From NCBI GenBank assembly GCA_002862965.1, contig PKCW01000222.1, positions 1 through 9,754 on the forward strand: a stretch of 9,754 nt of DNA, read 5' to 3'. This DNA comes from Pseudomonadota bacterium (GTDB taxonomy: Bacteria > Pseudomonadota > Gammaproteobacteria > UBA5335). A program made the translations under genes and the position numbers. Below are positions 1 to 7,606 of this stretch, piece after piece. The notes beneath the pieces are model-generated. The model was not told where the DNA came from, made no database searches, and saw nothing but the letters and a program-made list of their open reading frames with translations. Each line of letters opens with the position of its first letter. The stretch's first letter is position 1.

Positions 1-12
1 TGACTCCCTCCA
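1..12 (-). promoter_or_regulatory. Ribosome binding site of the next gene, probably gcvPB
   Basis: Read on the minus strand, these 12 bases directly after the gcvPA stop codon are TGGAGGGAGTCA, which holds a very strong Shine-Dalgarno sequence (GGAGGGAG). A start codon should lie within a few bases past the left edge. GcvPA needs a GcvPB partner, and the two are normally adjacent, so the next gene is very likely gcvPB. That identity is inference, because no coding sequence of it is in the window. Confidence 0.7.
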
Positions 13-1377
13 TTACGCGTCATCTCCCAGGATCGCGGCCAGTGTCGCGGTGTAACGGGCCAGGTCGGCCGCGGTACGGGTTTCGGTGGCGCACACGAGC
101 ACGGCATGGCCCAGCGCCGGATAGGCTGCGGACAGATCGTATCCGCCCAAGATGCCCGCGTCGGCCAAGGACGCCAGAACCGGGGCGACCGGTCGCGGCA
201 GCGTGAGGACGAACTCGTGGAAAAACGGACCGGCAAACCGCAGCGAAACGCCGGGCAGGGCTGCGAGCTGGCCGGCCAGCGCCGCGGCCCGCGCGTGGCT
301 GGACAGCGCCGCCCGGGCCAGCCCCTCGGCACCGAGCAGAGCCATGTGGATGGTGGAAGCCGTGACCATCAGGCCCTGGTTGGTGCAGATGTTCGAGGTC
401 GCCTTGGCGCGGCGGATGTGCTGCTCGCGCGGCTGCAGCGTCAGCGTATAGCCGGTCCGGCCGTCGCGATCGACCGTTCGCCCCACGATGCGTCCGGGCA
501 TCTGGCGCACGTGTTCGGTGCGGCAGCACAGAAACCCGTAGTAAGGACCGCCGCCCGCGAGCGGGATGCCCAGCGACTGGCCCTCGCCGCAGGCGATGTC
601 GACCCCGCCCGCCGTGCCCCATTCCCCCGGCGGCTTGAGCACCGCCATGGCCAGCGGGTTGACCACGGCGATGACCAGCGCGCCACGCGCGCGGGCAGCA
701 TCGGTCAGCGCATCGACCTCCTCCAGCCGCCCGAAGAAATTGGGCTGCGGGATCACCAGCGCCGCCGCGGGTGGCAAGTCGTCCAGAGCCGCGGCCGGCG
801 TCTGGCCCGTGACCGGGTCACAGGGCACCTCGATCAGCGCGATCCCCTGCCCCTCGACGATGGTGCGCACCGTCTCGCGATAATGCGGATGAACCGCAGC
901 GGGCATCCAGATGCGCCGCACATCGCCGCCGCGATGCGCCCGCAGCGCCATCAGCACCGCCTCGGCCAGCGCCGAGGCGCCGTCATAGAGCGACGCGTTG
1001 GACACGTCCATGGCCATCAGCGAGGTCATCATGGACTGGTATTCGTAGATCAGTTGCAGCGTGCCCTGGCTGGCCTCGGCCTGATAGGGCGTGTAGGCGC
1101 TGTAGAACTCCCCGCGGGTGGCGATCTCCCACACCGCGGCGGGAATGTGGTGCTCATAGGCGCCCGCGCCCAGAAAACACAGGTCGTCGCCATCCTTGGC
1201 CGCCCGTTCGCGCATGAGCCGGCTGACGGCCATTTCCGAGGCGCCGGGCGGCACCCCTGCCACGCGGCTCCAGCGCAGGGCCGGCGGAATCTCGTCGAAC
1301 AGCGCGGCCACATCGGCGACCCCGATGGTCGCGAGCATGGCCTGCACATCCTCAGGTGTATGGGGGATGAAAGGCAT
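13..1377 (-). CDS. gcvPA: Glycine dehydrogenase (decarboxylating) subunit 1, GcvPA
   Basis: This is the N-terminal half-type subunit of the P-protein, which decarboxylates glycine with pyridoxal phosphate and passes the aminomethyl group to lipoyl-GcvH in the cytoplasm. The 454 aa match the usual length of split GcvPA and are about half of a fused GcvP. Family motifs seen are [12 protein letters not shown] (68-79), the [13 protein letters not shown] stretch (96-108), [14 protein letters not shown] (127-140), a Gly-rich [19 protein letters not shown] (264-282), [11 protein letters not shown] (293-303) and [18 protein letters not shown] (317-334). The subunit is not expected to carry the PLP-binding lysine, which sits in GcvPB. 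It starts with ATG only 5 nt after the gcvH stop, so it is co-transcribed and probably translationally coupled. The ORF is complete, with a TAA stop. In E. coli this position holds a single fused gcvP, so the split form is a distinguishing trait. Confidence 0.95.
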   Translation of the reverse strand: MPFIPHTPEDVQAMLATIGVADVAALFDEIPPALRWSRVAGVPPGASEMAVSRLMRERAAKDGDDLCFLGAGAYEHHIPAAVWEIATRGEFYSAYTPYQAEASQGTLQLIYEYQSMMTSLMAMDVSNASLYDGASALAEAVLMALRAHRGGDVRRIWMPAAVHPHYRETVRTIVEGQGIALIEVPCDPVTGQTPAAALDDLPPAAALVIPQPNFFGRLEEVDALTDAARARGALVIAVVNPLAMAVLKPPGEWGTAGGVDIACGEGQSLGIPLAGGGPYYGFLCCRTEHVRQMPGRIVGRTVDRDGRTGYTLTLQPREQHIRRAKATSNICTNQGLMVTASTIHMALLGAEGLARAALSSHARAAALAGQLAALPGVSLRFAGPFFHEFVLTLPRPVAPVLASLADAGILGGYDLSAAYPALGHAVLVCATETRTAADLARYTATLAAILGDDA

Positions 1378-1382
1378 GTCGC

Positions 1383-1775
1383 TCAGGCGCCCTGATCGAG
1401 CGCGGCGCGATACCCGTCGGCATCGAGCAGACCGCCCGCATCGACAGCGCCTGCCGGGGCGAGGCGGAACAGCCAGCCGGCGGCGTAGCAGTCCGAGTTC
1501 ACCTGCTCGGGAGCGTCGATGAGCGTGGTATTGACGGCGCTGATCCGGCCCGCGACCGGCGCGTAGATGTCGGAGGCGGCCTTGACCGATTCCACGACGG
1601 CGCAGGCCTCGCCGGCAGCCACCTCCCGGCCCACCTCAGGCAGTTCGATGAACACCAGGTCCCCCAATGCATCCTGCGCATGGTCGGTGATCCCGATCGT
1701 GCAGGACCCGTCCCGTTCGGCGCGCAGCCATTCATGGGTCGCAGCATATTTCAGATCGGCTGGAATCTGGCTCAT
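1383..1775 (-). CDS. gcvH: Glycine cleavage system H protein
   Basis: This 130-aa lipoyl carrier shuttles the aminomethyl intermediate from the P-protein to the T-protein and is reoxidised by lipoamide dehydrogenase. Its length equals the family norm (129 aa in E. coli). The N-terminus has the typical [10 protein letters not shown] segment (9-18). The lipoylation motif ESVKAASD places the modified lysine at K65, as in E. coli numbering with Met. The ATG at 1775 was chosen because GGAG lies 6 nt upstream and the protein then begins [10 protein letters not shown], as expected. A start 7 codons upstream (1796) would run into the short gcvT-gcvH gap and has no family support. It sits 30 nt after gcvT and 5 nt before gcvPA. 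Confidence 0.96.
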   Translation of the reverse strand: MSQIPADLKYAATHEWLRAERDGSCTIGITDHAQDALGDLVFIELPEVGREVAAGEACAVVESVKAASDIYAPVAGRISAVNTTLIDAPEQVNSDCYAAGWLFRLAPAGAVDAGGLLDADGYRAALDQGA

Positions 1776-1805
1776 AGGAAACTCCACGGCAAACATCCAA
1801 GGATT

Positions 1806-2909
1806 TTAGCGACTGGCGAGCGCAATGCAGGGCTGCCCGTGGCGCACGAAGGGCGGCTTGACCACGGCCGCCTTTACCGGCTGACCGCGCAGCAGAACCT
1901 CGCACTGGCGCTGTCCGGCCGCGGCGGGCGGCACACGCGCAAGCGCGATGGCCCGCTGCAAGGTCGGGGAAAAACCGCCGCTGGTGATCATGCCTTCGGC
2001 GCCATCGGCAAAGCGCACCGCAAGCCCGTTGCGCAACACGCCGCGTTCCTCCAGCACCAGGCCCACCTGCCGGAACCGGGGCGTTCCCGCGGCCAGCGCC
2101 GCGCGGCCGATGAACCCGCGCTCGGGCGGCGTCAGCACGACCGTCCAGGCGAGCCCGCATTCGGCAGGGGTATGCGCGTCATCCAGATCGGTTCCGTACA
2201 GGGCCAGCCCGGCCTCGAGGCGCAGCGTATCGCGCGCACCCAGACCGCAAGGCGCCGCGCCGGCCGCCACGAGCGCACGCCAGAAAGCCGGCGCCGATGC
2301 GGCCGGCAGCATGATCTCGAAACCGTCCTCGCCGGTGTAGCCGGTGCGGGCGATGAAACCCTCCGGCCGTTCCAGGAATTGGAACGCTTGCAGCGCGCGT
2401 ACGGCCGTCATCGTTGCCGCCGGGTACACCTGCGCCAACACACGCTCGGCCATGGGCCCCTGCAACGCCAGCATCGCCAGATCCGCCCGATGCGTCAGCG
2501 CGACCTCCGGGGCACTCACCGCCCGGTGCGAATCGATCCAGGCCAGATCGCGCGCGCGCGTGGCGGCGTTGACCACCAACCGGTAACGCGCCTCACCGCG
2601 AAAATAGACGATCAGATCGTCCAGGATCCCGCCCGCCTCGTTCAGCATGCAGCTGTAGAGCGCGCTGCCCGGCGCGGTCAGCCGGGCGACGTCGTTGGCC
2701 AGCAGATGGCGCAGGAAGGCCTGCGCGCCGCGGCCCTCGAGGTCGACGATGGTCATGTGGGAGACATCGAACACGCCCGCCTCGGCGCGCACCCGATGAT
2801 GTTCCTGCAGCTGCGAGCCGTAGTGCAGCGGCATGTCCCAGCCACCAAAGGGCACCATGCGGCCGCCGGCAGCCACGTGGCAGTCAAAAAGCGCAGTGCG
2901 CAGATTCAC
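1806..2909 (-). CDS. gcvT: Glycine cleavage system T protein (aminomethyltransferase)
   Basis: GcvT takes the aminomethyl group from GcvH, releases ammonia and forms 5,10-methylene-tetrahydrofolate. From the GTG at 2909 the protein is 367 aa (364 in E. coli). It begins with the typical L.DCHVAAGGRMVPFGGWDMP pattern (7-27). The folate/catalytic region NEAGGILDDLIVY (90-102) contains the conserved Asp pair D97/D98. ARTGYTGEDGFEI (187-199) and GLGARDTLRLEAGLALYG (222-239) are further hallmarks. The GTG start is supported by AGGAG 6 nt upstream and by family alignment. An in-frame ATG at 3146 would add 79 residues overlapping ubiI and is rejected. It is the first gcv gene of the cluster, preceded by an 88-nt gap. 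I see no glycine riboswitch core in that gap. Confidence 0.96.
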   Translation of the reverse strand: MNLRTALFDCHVAAGGRMVPFGGWDMPLHYGSQLQEHHRVRAEAGVFDVSHMTIVDLEGRGAQAFLRHLLANDVARLTAPGSALYSCMLNEAGGILDDLIVYFRGEARYRLVVNAATRARDLAWIDSHRAVSAPEVALTHRADLAMLALQGPMAERVLAQVYPAATMTAVRALQAFQFLERPEGFIARTGYTGEDGFEIMLPAASAPAFWRALVAAGAAPCGLGARDTLRLEAGLALYGTDLDDAHTPAECGLAWTVVLTPPERGFIGRAALAAGTPRFRQVGLVLEERGVLRNGLAVRFADGAEGMITSGGFSPTLQRAIALARVPPAAAGQRQCEVLLRGQPVKAAVVKPPFVRHGQPCIALASR

Positions 2910-2915
2910 GCGGGA

Positions 2916-2920
2916 CTCCT
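2916..2920 (-). promoter_or_regulatory. Ribosome binding site deciding the GTG start of gcvT
   Basis: On the minus strand AGGAG lies 6 nt before the GTG at 2909. This fixes the gcvT start at a GTG codon in place of the far-upstream ATG. The rest of the 88-nt ubiI-gcvT gap (2910-2997) holds a perfect 10-bp palindrome GGGTGCACCC next to the ubiI stop and a small hairpin (GGCCG/CGGCC with an 8-nt loop). I see no convincing promoter or T-rich terminator there. Confidence 0.75.
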
Positions 2921-2997
2921 TAGGGCGGGGGAACAGGCGAGCCGGCCGCTCGGAAACGGCCTCCATGGTACTCAATGCGTCGCCCCGGGTGCACCCT

Positions 2998-4200
2998 CTA
3001 GGTCCGCGACGGATCGGCTGCAAGCCCCATGGCCTGACGCACGATCGCGCGCTTGACCCATCCCAGCCGGTCCATGCCTCCAAGACCCGCGTTGCGCAGC
3101 CCGGAGAGAACCGGATTGACGTTTCCAAACAGATATTTGAAGCCATCCATGGAGGCCGCAGTGAGGAGATTGTCGGCGCGGCGCAACCGCTGGTAGCGCC
3201 CCAGCACCCAGTCCTCCCCGGGATCGCGCCCCTGCGAGCGCCCCAGGCGAATCGCCTCGACCAGCGCGATGGCGTCCTGATAGCCGAGGTTGACGCCCTG
3301 ACCGGCCAGCGGATGGATCAGGTGCGCCGCATCACCGACCAGCGCCACACGCTCCCCCGCATAACGCGCGGCGTGCATCCAGCGCAAGGGAAAGCTCACC
3401 CGCGGACCGCAGGCCAGCACCGCGCCCAGCCGCCGTTCGCTGCTGTCGGTGAGCGCCTGCAGGAACACGGCGTCGGGCACTTCGAGGTAACTGCGCGCGA
3501 CGGCTGTGGTGCACGACCAGACGATCGCACAACGCCCGTCGGCGAGTGGCAGGAAGGCCAGCGGCCCATCCGGGAGAAATCGTTGCCAGGCGGTGTGCTG
3601 ATGGGGCCGCTCGGTCTCGATGAGCGCCATGATCGCGATCTGGTCGTAGCCGTGGCCGAAGGTCGGGACGCCGGCCATGGCGCGAATCTCCGAATCGGCG
3701 CCGTCCGCGGCAACGACGAGCGCGGTTTCCAGCACCGACCCGTCCGCCAGCGTCACCAGCGCCCGGTCGCGCTGCCAGGCCAGACGCCGGGCGCGCTGCG
3801 GCGCCAGCAAGCGGACACCCGCATGGTCGGTCAGGGTGGCCAGCGCCGCCTGCTGGATCAGCCGGTTTTCGACGATGGTGCCGAGATGGGTGGTCGGCAC
3901 CAGCGCCGCGTCGAAGTCGATTTCTCCGCCCTGATCCCAGACCCGCATGCGTCGATACGGGCACAGGCGGCCGGCGGGCATGCGCGGCCAGATACCGAGC
4001 GTCCGCAGCCAGTGTTCGCTGGCCGGCGCAATCGCCGAGACCCGGGTTTCCATCGGCGCATCAGCGGTCAAGGGCGGCGGCAGCGCGGCTTCGACGAGCG
4101 CCACGGCAAGTCCCAGTTCGCCGAGCGCGCAGGCGAGCGGCGTTCCCACCAGTCCACCGCCGACGATGACGACATCAAAGCGTTCGGTCGCCGCACTCAT
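2998..4200 (-). CDS. ubiI: UbiI-like FAD-dependent ubiquinone hydroxylase (VisC family)
   Basis: This is a class A flavoprotein monooxygenase of the UbiH/UbiF/VisC family, expected to hydroxylate the ring of a polyprenyl-phenol intermediate (C5 in E. coli UbiI) during aerobic ubiquinone synthesis at the inner membrane. The 400 aa equal E. coli UbiI exactly. The FAD dinucleotide-binding motif VGGGLVG lies at 13-19, followed by RVSAIAPASE (53-62), HLGTIVEN (105-112) and the ADGADS motif (165-170). The second FAD motif GDAAHLIHPLAGQGVNLG spans 289-306, and the C-terminus RQAMGL (388-393) also resembles UbiI. The ATG overlaps the ubiH stop as ATGA, and GGAGGA sits 5 nt upstream. The position next to ubiH matches the enteric order. 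Regiospecificity in this family varies between species, so UbiF- or UbiL-like activity cannot be excluded. Confidence 0.9.
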   Translation of the reverse strand: MSAATERFDVVIVGGGLVGTPLACALGELGLAVALVEAALPPPLTADAPMETRVSAIAPASEHWLRTLGIWPRMPAGRLCPYRRMRVWDQGGEIDFDAALVPTTHLGTIVENRLIQQAALATLTDHAGVRLLAPQRARRLAWQRDRALVTLADGSVLETALVVAADGADSEIRAMAGVPTFGHGYDQIAIMALIETERPHQHTAWQRFLPDGPLAFLPLADGRCAIVWSCTTAVARSYLEVPDAVFLQALTDSSERRLGAVLACGPRVSFPLRWMHAARYAGERVALVGDAAHLIHPLAGQGVNLGYQDAIALVEAIRLGRSQGRDPGEDWVLGRYQRLRRADNLLTAASMDGFKYLFGNVNPVLSGLRNAGLGGMDRLGWVKRAIVRQAMGLAADPSRT

Positions 4201-5450
4201 GGGCGTCCTCCGCCGACGAGGCTTCCCGTTCGCGCCAGCGCCGGCATGTCGCGATCGAGTCCCATGGCGTGCAGCACGAAACCCGTCTTGAGGCCGGGCG
4301 CGAGGTCCAGCCCGAGCAGACCGAGGCTGCGGGCATGACCCAGGCCGGGGAAGCGCTGCCCGAACAGGCGCGGCAAGGCATTGGAAAGGCCGACGATCTG
4401 ATCCTGGTAGCGTTCGATGCGCTGCTCGAAGGCTTCCAGCACGTCGCGATCTCCCGGATCCTGGGCCGTGGCGAGCATCTCGGCGAGAATGACCGCCTCC
4501 CGCAGCGCCAGGTTGAAGCCCAGTCCGGCCACGGGATGGATGGCATGCGCCGCGTTGCCCAGGAACACCGCCCGGCCTTCCACCATCCGCCGCGATCGCA
4601 CCAGCGTCAGGGGATAGGCCTGGCGATGGCCGACGCGCTGGAAAGGCCCCAGTCGGCGTCCGAAACGGGACTCCAGCTCGCCCAGAAACGTCTTGTCGGA
4701 GATCTCCAGCGCCCATTGCTGGGCCAGGGAAGGAAGCGTCCACACCAGGGCGCAGCGCGCATCGCGCAGCGGCAGCAGCGCAATGGGCCCGTCCGGGGTA
4801 AACCGCTCGAACGCTCTGCCCTGCGGGGCGATGCTCGGCGTCACGTTGGCAATGATCGCGCTCTGGCCATACTCGCGCCGGGTGACGCCGACCCCGAGCA
4901 GGCCCCGCACGGTCGACTCGGCGCCGTCGGCGGCAACCAGCAAGCGGCTGTGGAGCTCGAAGCTTCCGTTCGGACCTTCCCCGCGCACCCGCATGCGCTC
5001 AGCGTCCTGATGCACGGCGGTCACACGGGCCGGCGCATGCACGACCAGATCCGCCTGACGCCCCAGCTGGTCCAGAAAGGCGGAGATCAGGGCATGGTTG
5101 GGCAACACCTGCCCCAAGACATCGACCCCCATCTCCTGCGCGTCGAAACGGCTGACGCCGAAGCCGCCCTGCTGGGAGACGTGGATGTGCCGAATCGGAC
5201 TGGCGTGCGCGGCCACGGCGGGCCAGAGCCCCAGGGAGCGCAGGATCTGCACCGAGGCGAAGGACAGCGCCGTGCTGCGCTCGTCGTAGCCGGGCTGTTC
5301 CATCCGGCCGAGCGGCTGGGCTTCGATCAGCGCGATGCGCAGCCCCTGGGGCGCGAGCGCGAGCGCCAGCGCCGCGCCGACCAGCCCCGCGCCAACCAGC
5401 ACCACGTCGCAGTCCGCCGGTCCGCTGCTGCGCACCGCGTGCACGCTCAT
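4197..5450 (-). CDS. ubiH: 2-octaprenyl-6-methoxyphenyl hydroxylase UbiH
   Basis: UbiH is the second FAD monooxygenase of aerobic ubiquinone synthesis in this cluster and hydroxylates C1 of the ring in E. coli. The 417-aa protein (392 in E. coli) has the Rossmann motif VGAGLVGAALA (19-29), YDERSTALSFAS (55-66), the AADGAEST motif (173-180) and GNAAHAIHPVAGLGFNLAL (298-316). The GNAAH form, as opposed to GDAAH, is typical of UbiH and separates it from the paralogous neighbour. The N-terminus is roughly 10-15 residues longer than in E. coli. The ATG at 5450 overlaps the pepP stop (ATGA). The Shine-Dalgarno is weak (GGTGAT, 6 nt upstream), which suggests translational coupling to pepP. An in-frame start at 5648 would add an Arg/Gly-rich stretch inside pepP and is not credible. 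Confidence 0.93.
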   Translation of the reverse strand: MSVHAVRSSGPADCDVVLVGAGLVGAALALALAPQGLRIALIEAQPLGRMEQPGYDERSTALSFASVQILRSLGLWPAVAAHASPIRHIHVSQQGGFGVSRFDAQEMGVDVLGQVLPNHALISAFLDQLGRQADLVVHAPARVTAVHQDAERMRVRGEGPNGSFELHSRLLVAADGAESTVRGLLGVGVTRREYGQSAIIANVTPSIAPQGRAFERFTPDGPIALLPLRDARCALVWTLPSLAQQWALEISDKTFLGELESRFGRRLGPFQRVGHRQAYPLTLVRSRRMVEGRAVFLGNAAHAIHPVAGLGFNLALREAVILAEMLATAQDPGDRDVLEAFEQRIERYQDQIVGLSNALPRLFGQRFPGLGHARSLGLLGLDLAPGLKTGFVLHAMGLDRDMPALARTGSLVGGGRP

Positions 5451-6745
5451 GAGCGCATCACCGCCTCGACATCGGCCACCGCCTTGACCGCGCCGGCGGT
5501 GAGCACCTCGCAGCCCGCGCGCGTGACGACCACGTCGTCCTCGATGCGCACGCCGATGTTCCAGAAGCGCGGGTCGAGATCCTCGGCTGCGCGCAGGTAA
5601 AGGCCGGGCTCGACGGTGAGCGCCATGCCCGGCTCGAGCACGCGCCACTGCCCGTCGACCTTGTAGTCACCGACGTCATGCACATCCAGCCCCAGCCAGT
5701 GCCCGGTGCGGTGCATGTAATAGCGGCGGTAACTCTGTGCCGCCAGCACATCGTCGAGCGTTCCCGGCAGGATCCCCAGGTCGACCAATCCTTGGCTGAG
5801 CACCCGGACCGCCGCCTCGTGCGGAGCGTTCCAGTCGGCGCCGGGGCGCACCGCGGCGATGGCCGCCGCCTGAGCGGCCAGCACCAGGTCGTAGATCTCG
5901 CGCTGGGGACCGCTGAAACGTCCACTCACCGGGAAGGTCCGGGTCACATCGGCCGCGTAGCCCTCGCACTCCGCCCCGGCGTCGACCAGCACCAGATCGC
6001 CCTTCTTCAGCGGCGCGGCGTTTTCGACATAGTGGAGGATGCAGGCGTTGGCCCCCCCCCCGACGATGGGCGGATAGGCGTGAACGGCGCCGTGGCGCAT
6101 GAATTCGTGACTGTATTCCGCGGCCAGCGCGTACTCGCGCCAACCGGGCCGGCAGCGCGCCATGCCGCGCTGGTGACCGTCCACCGTGATCGCCGCCGCC
6201 CGGCGCATGACGCCGAGTTCGCCGCGCCCCTTGAACAGTCGCATCTCGTGCAGGTGATGCTCCAGCGACAGGATTTCCCACGGCGCCTGCACGCCAGCAC
6301 GGGACTGTTCCTGCAGGCGCCGCACCCAGCCCACGACGCGCTGATCGAACGCCGCCTCCCGGCCCAGCGTGTAGTGGATGCGGGCGCGGCCCTCCATCAG
6401 CCCGGGCAGGATGTCGTCGATGTCGTCGATGGGAAAGGCATCGTCGGCACCGTAGCGCTCGACGGCACCTTCCGGCCCGGCGCGCAGACCATCCCACTGC
6501 TCCCGCTCGGGATTGCGCTCACGGCAGAACAGCAGGTATTCGCCCTGCGGCCGGCCCGGCATCAGCACGGCCACGGCATCCGGTTCGGGAAACGCCGTCA
6601 GATAGAGAAAGTCGCTGTCCTGGCGGAAGGGATGATGCGTATCGCGATTGCGGATCCGCTCCGTCGCCGCCGGGAGGATGGCCATGCCGCGCTCGCCGAT
6701 GACCTGCATCAGGCGCCGCCGGCGCCGCATCGTTTCCTTCGTCAT
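5447..6745 (-). CDS. pepP: Xaa-Pro aminopeptidase P
   Basis: PepP is a cytoplasmic, two-metal (manganese) M24B aminopeptidase that removes the N-terminal residue from peptides with proline in second place. The 432 aa compare with 441 in E. coli. The N-terminal AMP_N domain covers about 1-170, with the HPFRQDSDFLYLTAFPEP stretch at 38-55. The C-terminal pita-bread domain carries all five metal ligands: D255 (VDAG), D266 (ADVTRTF), H349 (TGHWLGLDVHD), E379 (TVEPGLY) and E402 (RIEDD). The catalytic histidines H238 (ILHY) and H356 are also present. The ATG overlaps the ygfB stop (ATGA), with GGAGG 9 nt upstream. The gene contains a 10-base G homopolymer encoding part of the conserved VGGGAN loop at about 228-233. 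The reading frame is intact across it. Confidence 0.96.
   Translation of the reverse strand: MTKETMRRRRRLMQVIGERGMAILPAATERIRNRDTHHPFRQDSDFLYLTAFPEPDAVAVLMPGRPQGEYLLFCRERNPEREQWDGLRAGPEGAVERYGADDAFPIDDIDDILPGLMEGRARIHYTLGREAAFDQRVVGWVRRLQEQSRAGVQAPWEILSLEHHLHEMRLFKGRGELGVMRRAAAITVDGHQRGMARCRPGWREYALAAEYSHEFMRHGAVHAYPPIVGGGANACILHYVENAAPLKKGDLVLVDAGAECEGYAADVTRTFPVSGRFSGPQREIYDLVLAAQAAAIAAVRPGADWNAPHEAAVRVLSQGLVDLGILPGTLDDVLAAQSYRRYYMHRTGHWLGLDVHDVGDYKVDGQWRVLEPGMALTVEPGLYLRAAEDLDPRFWNIGVRIEDDVVVTRAGCEVLTAGAVKAVADVEAVMRS
6052..6061 (-). repeat. G10 homopolymer inside pepP
   Basis: The plus strand shows ten consecutive C, which reads as ten G in the sense of pepP. It encodes the Gly run of IVGGGAN, a position where the family has a glycine-containing conserved loop. 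The tract is therefore constrained at protein level, but it uses GGG codons throughout. A tract of this length is prone to polymerase slippage and to sequencing or assembly length errors. A one-base change would truncate PepP before all five metal ligands. Confidence 0.9.
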
Positions 6746-7293
6746 GCCTGCCGACCTCCGGCATCGGTCTCGGGGGCCTGCTCGCCGTAGACCAGCAGGG
6801 TGCCCATGCGCACGTATTCGACCAGTTCGGCGTAGGCCCCCTCATCGTCCTCGTCGTCCAGACCGCCGCCGCGCAGGCGCGCGATCTCGGCGAAATCGGC
6901 GATCACCTCGCGCACGGCCGCGGGGGCGACCGACCATACGGCGCCCGCCTCGACGACGCCGAACAGAAATCCCTGAGTCCACTCGGCAAGAGCCGTCACC
7001 CGCGCGTCGAGTGCGGTCGCATCATCCGGCAGCAGCGGTTCGAAATCGAACTCCGCGCCGCTCAGCGCAGCATGGCTGCGCGTTGCGACCGCCTGCATCA
7101 TCGCCCTGAGGTTCTCGTCCGGCCGATCCTCGGCGTCGCGGGCCCAGCCGCGAAGATAGGCGTCGATCGGTCCGACCGATCCATGACCGCACAGGAGCCC
7201 ACAGATCTGGCCGTGCCACTCGGCCGGCGACGGCAACCCGGGGCAGGGCGACTGTGCAACCGCCAGTGATGCGTAATCCAAGGCTTGCTCCAT
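6742..7293 (-). CDS. ygfB: YgfB / UPF0149 family protein
   Basis: This 183-aa UPF0149 family member has no settled enzymatic role. E. coli YgfB is 192 aa. Work in Pseudomonas aeruginosa, as I recall it, links YgfB to regulation of ampDh3 and beta-lactam resistance, but transfer of that role here is unproven. Family motifs seen are HGQICGLLCG (27-36), EWTQGFLFG (104-112) and the C-terminal ELVEYVRMGTLLVYGE (156-171). An acidic linker DDEDDEG sits at 146-152. The start at 7293 has a strong GGAGGAGGG Shine-Dalgarno. Longer in-frame starts up to 7644 would overlap the divergent genes and are rejected. It is the first gene of the leftward cluster and shares an ATGA overlap with pepP. Confidence 0.92.
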   Translation of the reverse strand: MEQALDYASLAVAQSPCPGLPSPAEWHGQICGLLCGHGSVGPIDAYLRGWARDAEDRPDENLRAMMQAVATRSHAALSGAEFDFEPLLPDDATALDARVTALAEWTQGFLFGVVEAGAVWSVAPAAVREVIADFAEIARLRGGGLDDEDDEGAYAELVEYVRMGTLLVYGEQAPETDAGGRQA

Positions 7294-7323
7294 CTCGCGC
7301 CCTCCTCCGCCTTGCCCGGCTGT

Positions 7324-7352
7324 TTGCCCCTCGATCGGGACCGCTCTATAGT
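7324..7352 (+). promoter_or_regulatory. Sigma70-type promoter of the zapA operon
   Basis: TTGCCC (7324-7329) and TATAGT (7347-7352) are separated by exactly 17 nt, with transcription expected to start near 7359, about 35 nt before the first ATG. It lies in the 100-nt divergent gap between ygfB and the coiled-coil gene. The CTATAG core is palindromic, so a minus-strand -10 (TATAGA) overlaps it, but I see no good -35 for a ygfB promoter. The two directions may share or compete for this site. Confidence 0.65.
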
Positions 7353-7393
7353 CTAACCGTTCGGCCGGTATTGCTCTCCCTGCGGGATGCCTC

Positions 7394-7606
7394 ATGAGCC
7401 AAGCAGCTTTCGATCGTCTGCACGCCGAAGTGCTGGCGCTGATCCAGCAGGTCGAGACCTTGCGCCGGGAACGGGGCCTTCTCGCCACCCGGCTCGACCA
7501 GCTCATGAACGAACGCGCCCAGTTGCTGCAGAAAAACGAACTGGCCTGCAGCCGCCTGGAGAGCATCGTGAATCGCCTGAAAGCCATGGAACAGGACGCG
7601 GAATGA
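7394..7606 (+). CDS. Small coiled-coil protein, TIGR02449 family (ZapB-like)
   Basis: This 70-aa protein has no signal peptide or membrane segment and is almost entirely one predicted coiled coil. Leucines and other hydrophobics recur at about 3/4-residue spacing from L9 to L62, with many charged residues. The pattern NERAQLLQKNELA (39-51) followed by RLKAMEQ (61-67) is typical of the TIGR02449 family found directly upstream of zapA in many gammaproteobacteria. A ZapB-like role, bridging ZapA to other division proteins, is plausible from size, coiled-coil nature and context, but is inferred. The stop overlaps the zapA start (ATGA, 7603-7606). The Shine-Dalgarno is modest (GGGA, 6 nt from ATG). 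Confidence 0.85.
   Translation: MSQAAFDRLHAEVLALIQQVETLRRERGLLATRLDQLMNERAQLLQKNELACSRLESIVNRLKAMEQDAE

Noticed and set aside
2910..2997. Glycine riboswitch before gcvT
   Set aside because: The gap is only 88 nt and I could not find the conserved glycine aptamer core. Only a short hairpin and a 10-bp palindrome are present.
2910..3146. ATG at 3146 as gcvT start, giving a 446-aa protein
   Set aside because: The extra 79 residues overlap ubiI and have no GcvT similarity. The GTG at 2909 has AGGAG 6 nt upstream and gives the normal length.
5451..5648. Upstream start giving a 483-aa UbiH
   Set aside because: The extension is an Arg/Gly/His-rich shadow of pepP. The ATG at 5450 in the ATGA overlap fits the family.
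106..6790. Long open frames on the plus strand opposite the leftward operon (about 106-1395, 1680-3056, 2833-4338, 4269-5600, 5678-6790)
   Set aside because: They are antisense to well-recognised genes, Arg/Gln/His/Gly-rich, have no family motifs, and are expected from high GC and the scarcity of stop codons in that phase.
7387..7602. Extended 175-aa ZapA
   Set aside because: The extension reads through the preceding coiled-coil gene in another frame. ZapA proteins are about 100-110 aa and the ATG at 7603 has a good Shine-Dalgarno.
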